Below are positions 35,176 through 44,230 of a stretch of 64,000 bases of DNA, piece after piece (within the stretch, counting starts at the first letter, position 1; the number at the start of each line of letters is the position of its first letter). Position numbers and translations under genes: made by a program. The notes under the pieces were generated by a model, which saw nothing but the letters and a program-made list of their open reading frames with translations, was not told the DNA's origin and did no database searches. Source of the DNA: an uncultured Spirochaetaceae bacterium (GTDB lineage Bacteria > Spirochaetota > Spirochaetia > Sphaerochaetales > Sphaerochaetaceae); NCBI GenBank assembly GCA_944389295.1, contig CALXLV010000016.1, positions 1 through 64,000 on the forward strand, in the 5' to 3' direction.

Positions 35176-36602
35176 TGGGAATAATCTTTGACGGTCTTGA
35201 GTTCTCCTATTCCGGGGAACTCGGGCCGGTACTGTCCGGCCTGGACGGAGAGTTCAGAAAGGATGAGATCACAGTACTGACAGGCACATCCGGCTGCGGG
35301 AAGTCGACGCTGCTCTATCTGGCTGCGGGCCTTTATCCGGGAAGCACGGGAGCAGTGATGAAGGGCCGTGTGACGGTTGACGGGAATGAACCCGGACATC
35401 TTCCGCCGCAGAAACGCTGTATTCTCGCGGGGATGATGTTCCAGAACCCCGACCTGCAGTTCTGCATGGATACGGTGCGCAATGAGCTTATCTTCTGCCT
35501 CGAGAACATACAGACGGAACCCGGAGAGATCGATAAGAAGATCAGAGAAGCCCTTGACTTCTGCGGCATAGCGGAACTTGAGAACAGGACTCTGATCACT
35601 CTTTCCGGCGGCGAGAAGCAGAAGGTGGCCCTCGCCTGCCTTGCCGCGATAAACCCCGGATGGCTTCTCCTTGACGAGCCCTTCGCCAATATCGACGAGG
35701 AATCGGCCCGCTCCATAGCAGAGAGGCTCGGGAAAATGCACAGCGAACGCGGAACGGGAATCCTTGCCGTCGACCACAGGCTTGACAGCTGGCTGGGAAT
35801 AGCTGACACCATAAGGGTCATGGAAGATGGGAAACTTCTTCCGGAAAGCCTTGATGCCCGCTCCCTCGATCCGGAGAAGCTGGAGAGTCTCGGCATAATA
35901 GTCCCGGGAGGCTCCTACTCCCCAGACATTCCTCCGGCAAAGCCCGGAGATACAGTCCTTGAGCTGAGCGGCATTGAGATCATGCAGGGGGGACGCACAC
36001 TCCTCCGCGACGTTAACGCCTCATTCAGGCGCGGTGTGATATATGCCGTTCTTGGCCAGAGCGGAACGGGAAAGAGCACTCTCTTCTCCGCGCTCTCGGG
36101 CGTTCTCCCATACGGAGGAGAGGCAAAACTTGAAGGCCGTGATATCAAACATCTCAGGCGCTCCGATATAGGAAAGATGGGGTTCATCACCCAGAATCCG
36201 CAGGATCAGTTTGTAGGAGGCACAGTCCGTCAGGAAATCCTGACAAGCCTCCGCAAGGCACCGGATGCGGCAGAGCGGAGCGAGGAGATTCTGCGCAGGA
36301 TAAAGCTCTGGCGCTACCGCGACATATCACCGTACATGCTGAGCCAGGGACAGCAGAGGCGTCTCGGAACAGCGGCTCTGATCGCATATGACTGCCATTG
36401 CCTTGTATGCGACGAACCTACATACGCGCAGGACAGGAGAAATACGATCGCCATAATGGATGCACTCTGCCGTCAGGCTAGGGAGAAGAACATCGCCCTG
36501 ATATTCTCCACCCACGACAGACAGCTGGCGAAGGATTACGCCGACGAGATACTGGAAATAAAGGAGGGAACGCTCCATGCGGTCACTGAACCCGGCTTGT
36601 AA
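35175..36602 (+). CDS. ykoD: YkoD-type double ATPase of a thiamine/HMP ECF transporter
   Basis: The 475-residue protein carries two ABC ATPase domains in one chain. The first has TGTSGCGKST, signature LSGGEKQKVALAC and WLLLDEPFANID. The second has LGQSGTGKST, signature LSQGQQRRLGTAAL and CLVCDEPTYAQD. This fused EcfA1-EcfA2 form is the YkoD type. It energises uptake with YkoC and YkoE. Its ATG overlaps the stop of the preceding gene (TGATG) and its end overlaps ykoC by 26 bases. Confidence 0.92.
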   Translation: MGIIFDGLEFSYSGELGPVLSGLDGEFRKDEITVLTGTSGCGKSTLLYLAAGLYPGSTGAVMKGRVTVDGNEPGHLPPQKRCILAGMMFQNPDLQFCMDTVRNELIFCLENIQTEPGEIDKKIREALDFCGIAELENRTLITLSGGEKQKVALACLAAINPGWLLLDEPFANIDEESARSIAERLGKMHSERGTGILAVDHRLDSWLGIADTIRVMEDGKLLPESLDARSLDPEKLESLGIIVPGGSYSPDIPPAKPGDTVLELSGIEIMQGGRTLLRDVNASFRRGVIYAVLGQSGTGKSTLFSALSGVLPYGGEAKLEGRDIKHLRRSDIGKMGFITQNPQDQFVGGTVRQEILTSLRKAPDAAERSEEILRRIKLWRYRDISPYMLSQGQQRRLGTAALIAYDCHCLVCDEPTYAQDRRNTIAIMDALCRQAREKNIALIFSTHDRQLAKDYADEILEIKEGTLHAVTEPGL

Positions 36603-37284
36603 GTTCATAGCCCTGATCATCGTCACGATCGTTCTGGCAGGGAGAAGAGATCCTGTATGGAACACCGCGGCTTTTGTTCTGAGCATGGTTCTTATCCTCG
36701 CCTCAGGCGTGAGACCGAAAACTGTGCTGCTTCTTCTCCTGCCCGTCGCGCTGGCGGCTCTGGGAATGTTCTTCACAGGATACAGATTCACTGCCGAGAG
36801 CGCTATGCCCGTCCGCTCCGATGCATTCCTCTCCGGAGACAGTCATCTTCTCAACGGCGTAACGCAGGCAAGCCGTGTGCTCGCATATGCCGGACTGGGA
36901 TATCTTTTCGCTCTGACCACGGACAGGATTCATATGGTGCGGTCATTCCATAGGCAGTTCCACCTGCCGCAGGTGTTCGCATACGGACTTCTCGCCGCAT
37001 GGGGAGTATTCCCGCATATGGCAATGGAGTACAGAAAGACAAAGGCGGCGTTCCGCGCACGCGGCATACATGTGTTCCCTCTCTCTCCGTCACTGCTCGC
37101 ACCGCTTCTTGTTAAATCGGTCAGATGGTCGGACGAGCTCTCCGTGGCTATGGAGTCAAAGGGATTCTCCGCAGCTGCGAAAAGAAGCGACTACGCTCCT
37201 GTGAAGGTTCATCTGAGGGACTGGCTCTTCCTCATCGCCTGCTGCGTCATCCTTCCTCTGGCATCCATTCTTACTGGAAACTGA
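36577..37284 (+). CDS. ykoC: YkoC-type ECF transporter transmembrane component
   Basis: The 235-residue EcfT/CbiQ-family protein has about five to six hydrophobic segments (for example ALIIVTIVLAG and TVLLLLLPVALAALGMFFTG). It also has the EcfT cytoplasmic motifs, of which AAFRARGI and AMESKGFSA (Ala-Arg-Gly / Ser-Lys-Gly boxes) contact the ATPase. It couples the YkoD ATPase to YkoE. AAGGAGGG lies about nine bases before ATG 36577, inside ykoD. Confidence 0.9.
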   Translation: MRSLNPACKFIALIIVTIVLAGRRDPVWNTAAFVLSMVLILASGVRPKTVLLLLLPVALAALGMFFTGYRFTAESAMPVRSDAFLSGDSHLLNGVTQASRVLAYAGLGYLFALTTDRIHMVRSFHRQFHLPQVFAYGLLAAWGVFPHMAMEYRKTKAAFRARGIHVFPLSPSLLAPLLVKSVRWSDELSVAMESKGFSAAAKRSDYAPVKVHLRDWLFLIACCVILPLASILTGN

Positions 37285-37312
37285 GGCCGGAATCATAGTG
37301 AGAACGGGGGAC

Positions 37313-38257
37313 TCACGCAGCATTTATCATTGAATCGACAGTATCAGAATCATAGAACTCAGCACTCTCTATCTGTGCTTCGGAATCTGAGTCCAGAACG
37401 CTGAGGAAGTCGAAACCCGTTTTCGCCTCTATATAGTTCACAGAGCAGATAAATTCTTCCCAATAATCATCGGCAGCGGCACTGCTGTTCGGCATGAATA
37501 CGGCAACGACATCACACTCAAGATCATTTATCCTTCCGATGTCGTCTCCATCACTCTCGGCATAATCCTGATCATCATTGAGTATTACCGCTATCTTCCA
37601 GACGGCTTCCGGTACGTTTATATGCTTCTCCGTACCGTTTATATCGGCGGAAATGAACTCCTTCCTTGCATTCTCCTCATCATATCCGCCCGTTCCATAT
37701 GGTCCTGCTAAAATATAAACTTCCCTTCCGTTATCAGCCAAATTCTGAAGATGTTTCTCAAAAGCCTGCCATGCCCCGTCATTGCATTCCTGATTCTGCG
37801 GAATTATGTTGCTCATATAGAAGGTCTGGTCCCTCAGCTCAGTATTGCCGTTTCTGTCGGCATTCGGACACATATGCCCTCTTGAGAAACCGGAATGTTC
37901 ATAATCGTTCGAGTACACCCTGTATTCCGGAGGAATTTCCGAATCTCCGACAAAGCCTTCCTTTCTGCCTGTTCCCCTTTCCTCCTGATCAAGATGCCAC
38001 GAGACCCAGAGGGGAATCAGATCATCATAGCTGTAGAGAAGCGTGTATGCAGCACGATTTATAAGCTGAGTGTTCTCGGAATCAACGCTTGATGGATAAC
38101 CAAGATAGGCGTTGCCGTCCTCGCTGTCAGGAGAGGGAGCAGGTTCTCCAGGCTCCTCTGCTGCAGGATTATCTTCAATAAGAGTGTCCAGCAGGAAATC
38201 ACATCCGGAAAGAAGAAAGAGCATGATGATAATGAGCAGAACGGACGTTTTTCGCAT
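37313..38257 (-). CDS. DNA/RNA non-specific endonuclease, lipoprotein
   Basis: The 314-residue protein has a lipoprotein signal (MLFLLSGC, Cys about 19), an acidic proline-rich spacer, and a beta-beta-alpha-metal endonuclease domain of the NucA/EndA type. The active-site segment FSRGHMCPNADR corresponds to the DRGH motif, followed by FYMSNIIPQNQECNDGAWQ with the metal-ligand Asn. Such surface nucleases degrade external DNA and RNA for nutrients. The start is ATG 38257; the longer frame to 38647 is antisense-like and rejected. A good -35/-10 pair lies with the -10 six bases from ATG, so the message seems leaderless. An acidic C-terminal tail (about 30 residues) is unusual. Confidence 0.88.
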   Translation of the reverse strand: MRKTSVLLIIIMLFLLSGCDFLLDTLIEDNPAAEEPGEPAPSPDSEDGNAYLGYPSSVDSENTQLINRAAYTLLYSYDDLIPLWVSWHLDQEERGTGRKEGFVGDSEIPPEYRVYSNDYEHSGFSRGHMCPNADRNGNTELRDQTFYMSNIIPQNQECNDGAWQAFEKHLQNLADNGREVYILAGPYGTGGYDEENARKEFISADINGTEKHINVPEAVWKIAVILNDDQDYAESDGDDIGRINDLECDVVAVFMPNSSAAADDYWEEFICSVNYIEAKTGFDFLSVLDSDSEAQIESAEFYDSDTVDSMINAA

Positions 38258-38263
38258 GAATAT

Positions 38264-38292
38264 ATTATCATTCTGCCGCTGCGGAACTTCAA
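38264..38292 (-). promoter_or_regulatory. Promoter of the nuclease gene
   Basis: On the minus strand TTGAAG (38292-38287), a 17-base spacer and GATAAT (38269-38264) end six bases before ATG 38257. This predicts a leaderless transcript. Confidence 0.65.
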
Positions 38293-38336
38293 TATCCCAC
38301 GTTTTTATATAGAAATGATAGATATTGTTCATAAAG

Positions 38337-38360
38337 AAAGGCTGCCCGCAGGCAGCCTTT
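38337..38360 (-). terminator. Terminator of the PFOR gene
   Basis: A perfect 10-bp stem AAAGGCTGCC / GGCAGCCTTT with a 4-base loop lies 22 bases after the PFOR stop and is followed by CTTTATG on the minus strand. Confidence 0.8.
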
Positions 38361-38381
38361 CCATCATTCAGGATAATCCTG

Positions 38382-41300
38382 TCAGATTGTCTCGCCGAGA
38401 ACCTCTCCGCACCTCTGATAGAATGCAAGTCTTTCCTTTGCATCCTCAGCGGCAGCGTTGAAGAGCTCGTCAGCGTGCTCGGGGTTCGTCTTGTAGAGAG
38501 AGGCGTACCTTGTCTCACCCTTGATGAACTCCAGATAGTCTCCTGTGGCGGGCTTGGTCTCCCAGATGAATCTCTTGCCGGCCTCAAGCCTCGGGTCGAA
38601 GCGGTAGATCGGCCAGTATCCAGCCTCAACAGCCTTCTTTGCCTCAACCTGAGAATACCTCATGTTGATACCGTGGTTGATACACGGAGCATAGCAGAAT
38701 ACGATCGAAGGACCGTTGTAGGAAACAGCTTCCTGCAGAGCCTTCTGGGCCTGGAGCCTGTTGTATCCGAGAGCTATGGAAGCAACATATGCGTGGCCGT
38801 AGCTCATCATCATGAAGCCCATGTTCTTCTTGCCGACCTTCTTTCCGGCGTTGGCGAACTTGGCGACAGCAGCCATCGGAGTCGACTTGGAAGCCTGTCC
38901 GCCTGTGTTGGAGTAGACCTCTGTATCGAGAACGAGGATCGTCACGTTCCTGCCTGTGGCGACAACGTGGTCAACACCGCCGTATCCGATATCATACGCC
39001 CAGCCGTCACCGCCGATGATGATGACCTGCTTGTCGGAGAAGTAATCCTGCAGCTCCCTGATCTTGTCAAGAAGAGCCTGTGCAGCAGGATCGGAAGCCT
39101 TCTCCTGAGCAAGGACAGCCTGGACTTCCTTCTGAGCTGTGATTGATGCCTCTGTGATGTCGTCCCAGAGTGAGTAGCACTTCTCTATCGCAGCCTTGAG
39201 TCCGTCAGAGCATCCCGCAGCGAGAAGCGCGTCGCACTTGGACCTGAGAAGAGTCCTGTTGGAATCAACAGCGAGGCGCATACCGAGACCGTACTCAGCA
39301 TTGTCCTCGAAGAGCGAGTTGCCCCATGCCGGTCCGCGTCCGTCCGCTCTCTTCGTGTAGGGGATCGTCGGGAACGTTCCGGAATAGATCGAGGAGCAGC
39401 CTGTCGCGTTCGCGATGATAGCTCTCTCTCCGCAGATCTGGCTGAGCATCTTCACATACGGTGTCTCACCGCATCCCGCACATGCTCCGGAGAACTCGAA
39501 GAGCGGCTGCTTGAACTGCAGACCCTTTACGGTGTTCATGTTGAGTCCGTCGAGGTTGTCATAGGTGAGATCCTCGAAGAACGCGCAGTTCTCGATCTCT
39601 CCGTTTGCCCTCTCCTCTGCGATCGGCTTGAGCTCGAGAGCCTTCTCCTTTGCAGGACATGCCTCTACGCAGACGCCGCATCCCTGGCAGTCCTCTGTGT
39701 AGACCTGAATCTTGAACATAAGACCGCGGTCATTCTTTGTGTTGGACTTGATCGCCTGGAATGTAGAAGGAGCCTTCGCCATATCCTCAGGAGTGATCTG
39801 CTTTGCTCTGATAGCAGCATGGGGGCAGGACTGGACGCACTGGTTGCACTGGATACACTTCGAGCTGTCCCAGTGAGGAACATAAGCGGCAACGCCTCTC
39901 TTCTCGAGCTTTGTCGTTCCGGTGGGCAACTTGCCGTCGAAAGACATCTCGGAGACGGAAATGTCATTGCCCTCGAGGTGCATGATGCGCTCGATGACGT
40001 TCTTTGTGAAATCATCGGCATCATCGGGGATAAGCCTCTTCGGCTCATAGCTCTTCGTGATCTGGGCAGGAACCTTGACTTCCACGAGAGCAGCGGAAGC
40101 TCCGTCAACTGCAGCCCAGTTCTTGTTGACGACATCCTCGCCCTTCTTGAGGAAGGTTTTCTTGATGTACTTCTTGATGAGGTCGATAGCCTCTGTCTCA
40201 GGCAGCACGCTGGCGATCTTGAAGAACGCAGCCTGCATGACTGTGTTGATCCTGGAGCCGAGACCTACGCTTCTTGCGATATCGAGAGCATCGATATTGT
40301 AGAAGTGGATGTGCTTGCTGATGATCTGCTCCTGCATCTCCCTCGTCAGGTGCTCGAATACCTCATCGGAAGGAATCTGGCTGTTGAGGAGGAATACGCC
40401 TCCGTCCTTGAGAGCGGAGAGCATGTCATAGCGGCCGATGTAAGCCGGGTTGTGGCATGCGACGAAGTCCGCATGGTCGATGAGCCAGGGCATGTCGAGC
40501 TTGCCCTTTCCGAATCTGAGATGCGAGATCGTGATGCCGCCGGACTTCTTCGAGTCATATGCGAAGTATGCCTGAGCGTTCATGTCGGTGTTGTCGCCGA
40601 TGATCTTGATGGAGTTCTTGTTGGCGCCGACAGTACCATCGGAGCCGAGACCCCAGAACATGCAGGAGACAACGCCTTCGGGAGTGACGTCGATCTTGTC
40701 GCAGACAGGAATCGAGAGGCCAGTCACGTCATCGTTGATGCCGACCGTGAAGCCGTGCCATGCATCGTCGCGTGCGAGGAAGTCGAACACAGACTTTGCA
40801 TGTGTAGGAGTGAAGTCCTTGGAGGAGAGTCCATAGCGTCCTCCGATGATCCTCATTCCAGTCCTTCCCTGCTGTGCGAGAGCTGTAACGACATCTTCAT
40901 AGAGAGGCTCGCCAAGAGCGCCGGGCTCCTTTGTCCTGTCCATGACAGCGATTCTCTTCACGGATGCGGGGATGCACTTCACGAGATCAGCAGCGGAGAA
41001 CGGCCTGTAGAGCCTTACCTTCACGAGACCGACCTTTGCTCCCCTCTTGTTGAGGTAGTCAACAACCCACTCGAATGTATCGGCTGCGCTGCCCATGACG
41101 ATGACGACATCCGTCGCATCGGGAGCTCCGACATAGTCGAAGAGGTGGTACTGGCGGCCTGTGAGTCCTGCGACCTTGTCCATGTACTTCTGAACGATTT
41201 CAGGAAGCGCGTTGTAGTACGGGTTGACCGTCTCCCTTCCCTGGAAGTAAACATCCTCGTTCTGAGCTGCGACCTTGGTCATCGGGTGCTCAGGGCGCTG

Positions 41301-41924
41301 TGCACGCTGGCGGAAGCGCTCAATGTACTTCTCGTCTACGAGAGTGCGGATATCGTCATAGGAGATCTCCTCGACCTTCTGGATCTCATGGGATGTCCTG
41401 AATCCGTCGAAGAAAGCGAGGAAAGGAACCTGCGACTCAAGAGTTGCGAGATGTGCGACAAGCGCCATGTCCATCGTCTCCTGAATGCTGGAAGCGCAGG
41501 TCATGGCAAAGCCTGTGTTGCGGCAGGCCATGACGTCGGAATGGTCACCGAAAATGGAGAGGGACTGACATGCGAGCGATCTTGCGGAAACATGGAAAAC
41601 CGTCGGGATCATCTCGCCTGCGATCTTGTACATATTCGGGATCATGAGGAGAAGACCCTGGGATGCGGTGAACGTCGTTGTCAGGGCACCTGCTGCGAGA
41701 GAGCCGTGGACAGCACCTGCCGCACCAGCCTCGGACTGCATCTCTATGATCTCTACTTTCTTTCCCCAGAGATTCTCGCGGCCAGTAGAAGACCACTGCT
41801 CAGCATACTCGCCCATAGGAGAGGACGGAGTAATCGGATAAATAGCGGCCACATCACTGAAGGCATAGGCTATATGCGCAGCAGCGGTGTTTCCATCAAT
41901 GGTAACCATTTTCTTGTCTGCCAT
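38382..41924 (-). CDS. nifJ: Pyruvate:ferredoxin (flavodoxin) oxidoreductase
   Basis: PFOR converts pyruvate to acetyl-CoA and CO2, reducing ferredoxin or flavodoxin, the central anaerobic step. The 1180-residue single-chain enzyme has the N-terminal pyrimidine-binding domain (YPITPSSPMGEYAE), a CoA/gamma region, two 4Fe-4S motifs (CIQCNQCVQSCP and CQGCGVCVEACP, about 690-760), the proximal cluster motif CAGCGE and the thiamine-diphosphate site with GDGWAYDIGYGG (about 970-981). The start is ATG 41924 with AGGAG seven bases upstream. A palindrome and two possible promoters lie in its leader, and a structured RNA lies further upstream. Confidence 0.97.
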   Translation of the reverse strand: MADKKMVTIDGNTAAAHIAYAFSDVAAIYPITPSSPMGEYAEQWSSTGRENLWGKKVEIIEMQSEAGAAGAVHGSLAAGALTTTFTASQGLLLMIPNMYKIAGEMIPTVFHVSARSLACQSLSIFGDHSDVMACRNTGFAMTCASSIQETMDMALVAHLATLESQVPFLAFFDGFRTSHEIQKVEEISYDDIRTLVDEKYIERFRQRAQRPEHPMTKVAAQNEDVYFQGRETVNPYYNALPEIVQKYMDKVAGLTGRQYHLFDYVGAPDATDVVIVMGSAADTFEWVVDYLNKRGAKVGLVKVRLYRPFSAADLVKCIPASVKRIAVMDRTKEPGALGEPLYEDVVTALAQQGRTGMRIIGGRYGLSSKDFTPTHAKSVFDFLARDDAWHGFTVGINDDVTGLSIPVCDKIDVTPEGVVSCMFWGLGSDGTVGANKNSIKIIGDNTDMNAQAYFAYDSKKSGGITISHLRFGKGKLDMPWLIDHADFVACHNPAYIGRYDMLSALKDGGVFLLNSQIPSDEVFEHLTREMQEQIISKHIHFYNIDALDIARSVGLGSRINTVMQAAFFKIASVLPETEAIDLIKKYIKKTFLKKGEDVVNKNWAAVDGASAALVEVKVPAQITKSYEPKRLIPDDADDFTKNVIERIMHLEGNDISVSEMSFDGKLPTGTTKLEKRGVAAYVPHWDSSKCIQCNQCVQSCPHAAIRAKQITPEDMAKAPSTFQAIKSNTKNDRGLMFKIQVYTEDCQGCGVCVEACPAKEKALELKPIAEERANGEIENCAFFEDLTYDNLDGLNMNTVKGLQFKQPLFEFSGACAGCGETPYVKMLSQICGERAIIANATGCSSIYSGTFPTIPYTKRADGRGPAWGNSLFEDNAEYGLGMRLAVDSNRTLLRSKCDALLAAGCSDGLKAAIEKCYSLWDDITEASITAQKEVQAVLAQEKASDPAAQALLDKIRELQDYFSDKQVIIIGGDGWAYDIGYGGVDHVVATGRNVTILVLDTEVYSNTGGQASKSTPMAAVAKFANAGKKVGKKNMGFMMMSYGHAYVASIALGYNRLQAQKALQEAVSYNGPSIVFCYAPCINHGINMRYSQVEAKKAVEAGYWPIYRFDPRLEAGKRFIWETKPATGDYLEFIKGETRYASLYKTNPEHADELFNAAAEDAKERLAFYQRCGEVLGETI

Positions 41925-41947
41925 TTCTACACTCCTAAAATATTTCA

Positions 41948-41962
41948 TGTGGCATTGCCACA
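41948..41962. promoter_or_regulatory. 15-bp palindrome in the PFOR leader
   Basis: TGTGGC-att-GCCACA is a perfect palindrome with 6-bp arms lying 24 bases before the PFOR start and downstream of the -10 at 41997. Its place fits a repressor operator; the cognate regulator is unknown. Confidence 0.4.
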
Positions 41963-41996
41963 GCCAAACCAAAATGAGGGTATTAGCCAATTACAT

Positions 41997-42025
41997 AGGA
42001 TATCGCAAGACGTGTGTGTTTACAA
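41997..42025 (-). promoter_or_regulatory. Putative PFOR promoter
   Basis: TTGTAA (42025-42020) and TATCCT (42002-41997) are separated by 17 bases on the minus strand, giving a leader of about 66 bases that contains the palindrome and ribosome-binding site. A second, weaker pair (TTGCGA/TAATAC) overlaps it. Confidence 0.5.
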
Positions 42026-42051
42026 TAAGAAATATATAGTGCACCTGTATT

Positions 42052-42185
42052 AAAAAAGAGGAAAAAAGAAGGAAGAGGAGCACCTCCGCATCTGATTCCG
42101 TCTGTCTTATACCGGAAACAGGACGGAACGGGAAAGACCGGCGGAGTGCTCCGCTATCCTCTAATGACTTTGGTTAGCTATGGCT
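42052..42185 (-). ncRNA. Possible structured leader or small RNA upstream of PFOR
   Basis: Read on the minus strand, this 130-base stretch has a small hairpin (GTTAGC-cata-GCTAAC, 42173-42188 just at its 5' edge), a 12-bp closing stem (42141-42152 with 42077-42089, one bulge), and an internal hairpin (42122-42128 with 42096-42102, extended by three pairs). It ends in two T6 runs. A TTGACA promoter lies upstream. It could be a small RNA with its own terminator, or an elaborate terminator of the beta-barrel gene. I could not match it to SRP RNA, 6S RNA or a known riboswitch. Confidence 0.35.
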
Positions 42186-42191
42186 AACACA

Positions 42192-42221
42192 AACTTATCA
42201 TATACTCTCCCCTGCTGTCAA
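42192..42221 (-). promoter_or_regulatory. Promoter-like TTGACA upstream of the structured RNA
   Basis: A perfect TTGACA (42221-42216) is followed after 18 bases by TAAGTT (42197-42192) on the minus strand. It would start a transcript at about 42185, at the edge of the structured region. Confidence 0.4.
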
Positions 42222-42241
42222 CCGCATGGAAGAAAAAGCTG

Positions 42242-42808
42242 TCAGAAGTTGAAGAGGACGGCTGCAGAGAACGTTGTCTCATCAAATGACGGGCTGAGCA
42301 TATCCAGCGATCCCGAGTCGAATGATCTCCTGCACGGAACAAATGCTGAGACGCCGGCACTTACGGAACCCAGATTAAGAGTAACGGCAAGGCGGTACGT
42401 CAGCTTCGAACCTCCCAGCACGCCTGATTCGCCGGAGGGGTTTCCGTTAGTGAACCACTCATCATCATCGCCCGAATATACAAGATCGATCATCGGACCG
42501 CCGCCCACCGCAATATCAATAATTCCCGCAAGCGGCAGGTTGAAGTTCAGGGTAGGCACAGTCGAAAGTATGAAGCTCCATCCGCTGCCGAACCCCAGCG
42601 ATGCCGGGATATCGATAGAGAGATGGCTCAGAGGATTAATGCGGAGATCGGCACCGAAGAGGAAACTGTCCAGATCGCGCTCTGCCTCTCCGCTCTCCAG
42701 CGATGTCCTTCCATATGAAACGGACGGCCCCGCCTGAAAGAGTGGAGCCGCGCTGACAGACAGCATGAATAACGAAACAGAAACAAAGAGGAACAGCTTC
42801 CTTAACAT
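42242..42808 (-). CDS. Putative outer-membrane beta-barrel protein
   Basis: The roughly 188-residue protein starts with a signal peptide (MLRKLFLFVSVSLFMLSVSA) and continues with alternating hydrophobic/polar strands separated by Gly/Asp-rich turns, ending in the aromatic LFNF typical of outer-membrane barrels. It resembles small 8- to 10-strand OmpA/OmpW-like barrels but no family was recognised. Two cysteines absent, one CRRS loop present. The start is taken at ATG 42808, which has AGAGG five bases upstream; GTG 42814 is possible. Spirochaete outer-membrane proteins are poorly conserved, which may explain the lack of recognition. Confidence 0.7.
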   Translation of the reverse strand: MLRKLFLFVSVSLFMLSVSAAPLFQAGPSVSYGRTSLESGEAERDLDSFLFGADLRINPLSHLSIDIPASLGFGSGWSFILSTVPTLNFNLPLAGIIDIAVGGGPMIDLVYSGDDDEWFTNGNPSGESGVLGGSKLTYRLAVTLNLGSVSAGVSAFVPCRRSFDSGSLDMLSPSFDETTFSAAVLFNF

Positions 42809-42847
42809 ATCCACCTCTGGAGAGAGAGAACCCTCCGGAGAAGATTC

Positions 42848-44185
42848 TCAGTATCCCTGTGCGCACATGGCATCCGCGACCTTTATGAACGCCGCGATGT
42901 TCGCGCCTTTAACATAATCTATATATCCGTCATCGCATCGTCCATGGCGTACGCATTCGGAGTGTATAGATTCCATTATATGCCTCAGGCGGCTGTCAAC
43001 CTCTTCCTCAGACCATGAGAGATGCATAGCATTCTGGCTCATCTCAAGACCTGATACGGCGACGCCTCCAGCGTTGGCGGCCTTTCCCGGAGCGAAGAGA
43101 ATACGGTTCTTCTCAAACTCCTCAACGGCCTCCGCAGTGCATCCCATGTTCGAGGTCTCCACCACATACCTTGCGCCGTTGGAGATGAGGGAAGCAGCAT
43201 CCTCCTTCCCCAGCTCATTCTGGATGGCGCACGGGAATGCGATATCGACAGGAACCTCCCACGGTTTCCTTCCCTTTACGAACTCTGCGCCGAATTTCCT
43301 GGCATAAGGCTCTACGACATCATTGTTGGAAGCCCTGAGCTGGAGCATATATGCCCACTTCTCCGGAGAGTTTATGCCCTTCTCATCATAGATATATCCA
43401 TCAGGGCCCGAGATCGTGACGACCTTTGCGCCGAGCTGCGAAGCCTTCATCACCGCACCCCATGCGACATTGCCGAAGCCTGATACTGCGACGCGCTTCC
43501 CCTCCATTGTCTCCCCGTTCTCACGGAGCATGTTCTCGGCAAAGTACATCGTCCCGAATCCGGTGGCTTCAGGTCTTATCCTCGAGCCGCCCCATCCGAA
43601 TCCCTTGCCGGTGAGGACTCCGGTGTTCTCAGTCCTTATCCTCTTGTACTGACCGTAGAGGAAGCCTATCTCGCGTCCTCCTACTCCGATGTCTCCCGCG
43701 GGAACGTCGGTGTCTGGTCCGATATATTTATAGAGCTCGGTCATGAACGAGCGGCAGAAGCGGAGGATCTCGGCATCCGAACGTCCCTTCGGCGAGAAAT
43801 CAGAGCCTCCCTTGCCTCCTCCCATGGGAAGGGTTGTCAGCGCATTCTTGAATGTCTGCTCGAAGGCGAGGAACTTCATCGTCCCTTCTGTCACGGAGGA
43901 ATGGAATCTCAGCCCTCCCTTATAAGGTCCGAGGGCGTTGTTGAACTGCACGCGGTAGCCGCGGTTCACCTGAATGTTACCCTCATCATCTTCCCACTCG
44001 ACTTTGAATGAGATCACCCTGTCGGGCTCGGTGATGCGCTCGAGTATCCTGTTCCTGATATAAGCAGGATTCTCATTCACCGTATCGATGACGGATGCGA
44101 CGACCTCCCTGACAGCCTGTATGAACTCCGGTTCGGAGGGATTCTTTCTCTCGACAGCACCCATGAAATCATCAAGCGTAAACAT
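42848..44185 (-). CDS. gdhA: NADP-type glutamate dehydrogenase
   Basis: GdhA interconverts glutamate with 2-oxoglutarate and ammonia. The 445-residue protein is of the hexameric class, with NNALGPYKGGLRFH, the catalytic-lysine stretch LPMGGGKGGSDF (near 110-121), PAGDIGVGGREIGFLYGQY and the dinucleotide-binding VSGFGNVAWGA (near 228). Length is normal. ATG 44185 has GGAGG five bases upstream; a longer frame to 44230 is rejected. A strong promoter lies just upstream. In an anaerobe it may serve nitrogen assimilation or glutamate fermentation. Confidence 0.96.
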   Translation of the reverse strand: MFTLDDFMGAVERKNPSEPEFIQAVREVVASVIDTVNENPAYIRNRILERITEPDRVISFKVEWEDDEGNIQVNRGYRVQFNNALGPYKGGLRFHSSVTEGTMKFLAFEQTFKNALTTLPMGGGKGGSDFSPKGRSDAEILRFCRSFMTELYKYIGPDTDVPAGDIGVGGREIGFLYGQYKRIRTENTGVLTGKGFGWGGSRIRPEATGFGTMYFAENMLRENGETMEGKRVAVSGFGNVAWGAVMKASQLGAKVVTISGPDGYIYDEKGINSPEKWAYMLQLRASNNDVVEPYARKFGAEFVKGRKPWEVPVDIAFPCAIQNELGKEDAASLISNGARYVVETSNMGCTAEAVEEFEKNRILFAPGKAANAGGVAVSGLEMSQNAMHLSWSEEEVDSRLRHIMESIHSECVRHGRCDDGYIDYVKGANIAAFIKVADAMCAQGY

Positions 44186-44201
44186 CTCTGCCTCCGCTTC
44201 C

Positions 44202-44230
44202 AGATTAATAGAGGTTACTGCATCCGTCAA
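44202..44230 (-). promoter_or_regulatory. Promoter of gdhA
   Basis: TTGACG (44230-44225) and TAATCT (44207-44202) are separated by 17 bases, placing the transcript start about 10 bases before the GGAGG site. Confidence 0.7.

Noticed and set aside
38258-38647. N-terminal extension of the nuclease frame to 38647
   Set aside because: The extension is Arg/Ser-rich, crosses the PFOR terminator and 3' end, and removes the clear lipoprotein signal at 38257.
39819-42053. 744-codon open frame antisense to PFOR
   Set aside because: It is the mirror of a highly biased PFOR gene, has low-complexity Asp/Leu/Glu-rich translation, no family motif and no ribosome-binding site.
42052-42185. 4.5S SRP RNA or 6S RNA identity for the structured region
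   Set aside because: The conserved SRP apical loop (GGUCAGG...GGAAG..AGCAGCC type) is absent on both strands, and the length and bubble of 6S RNA do not fit.
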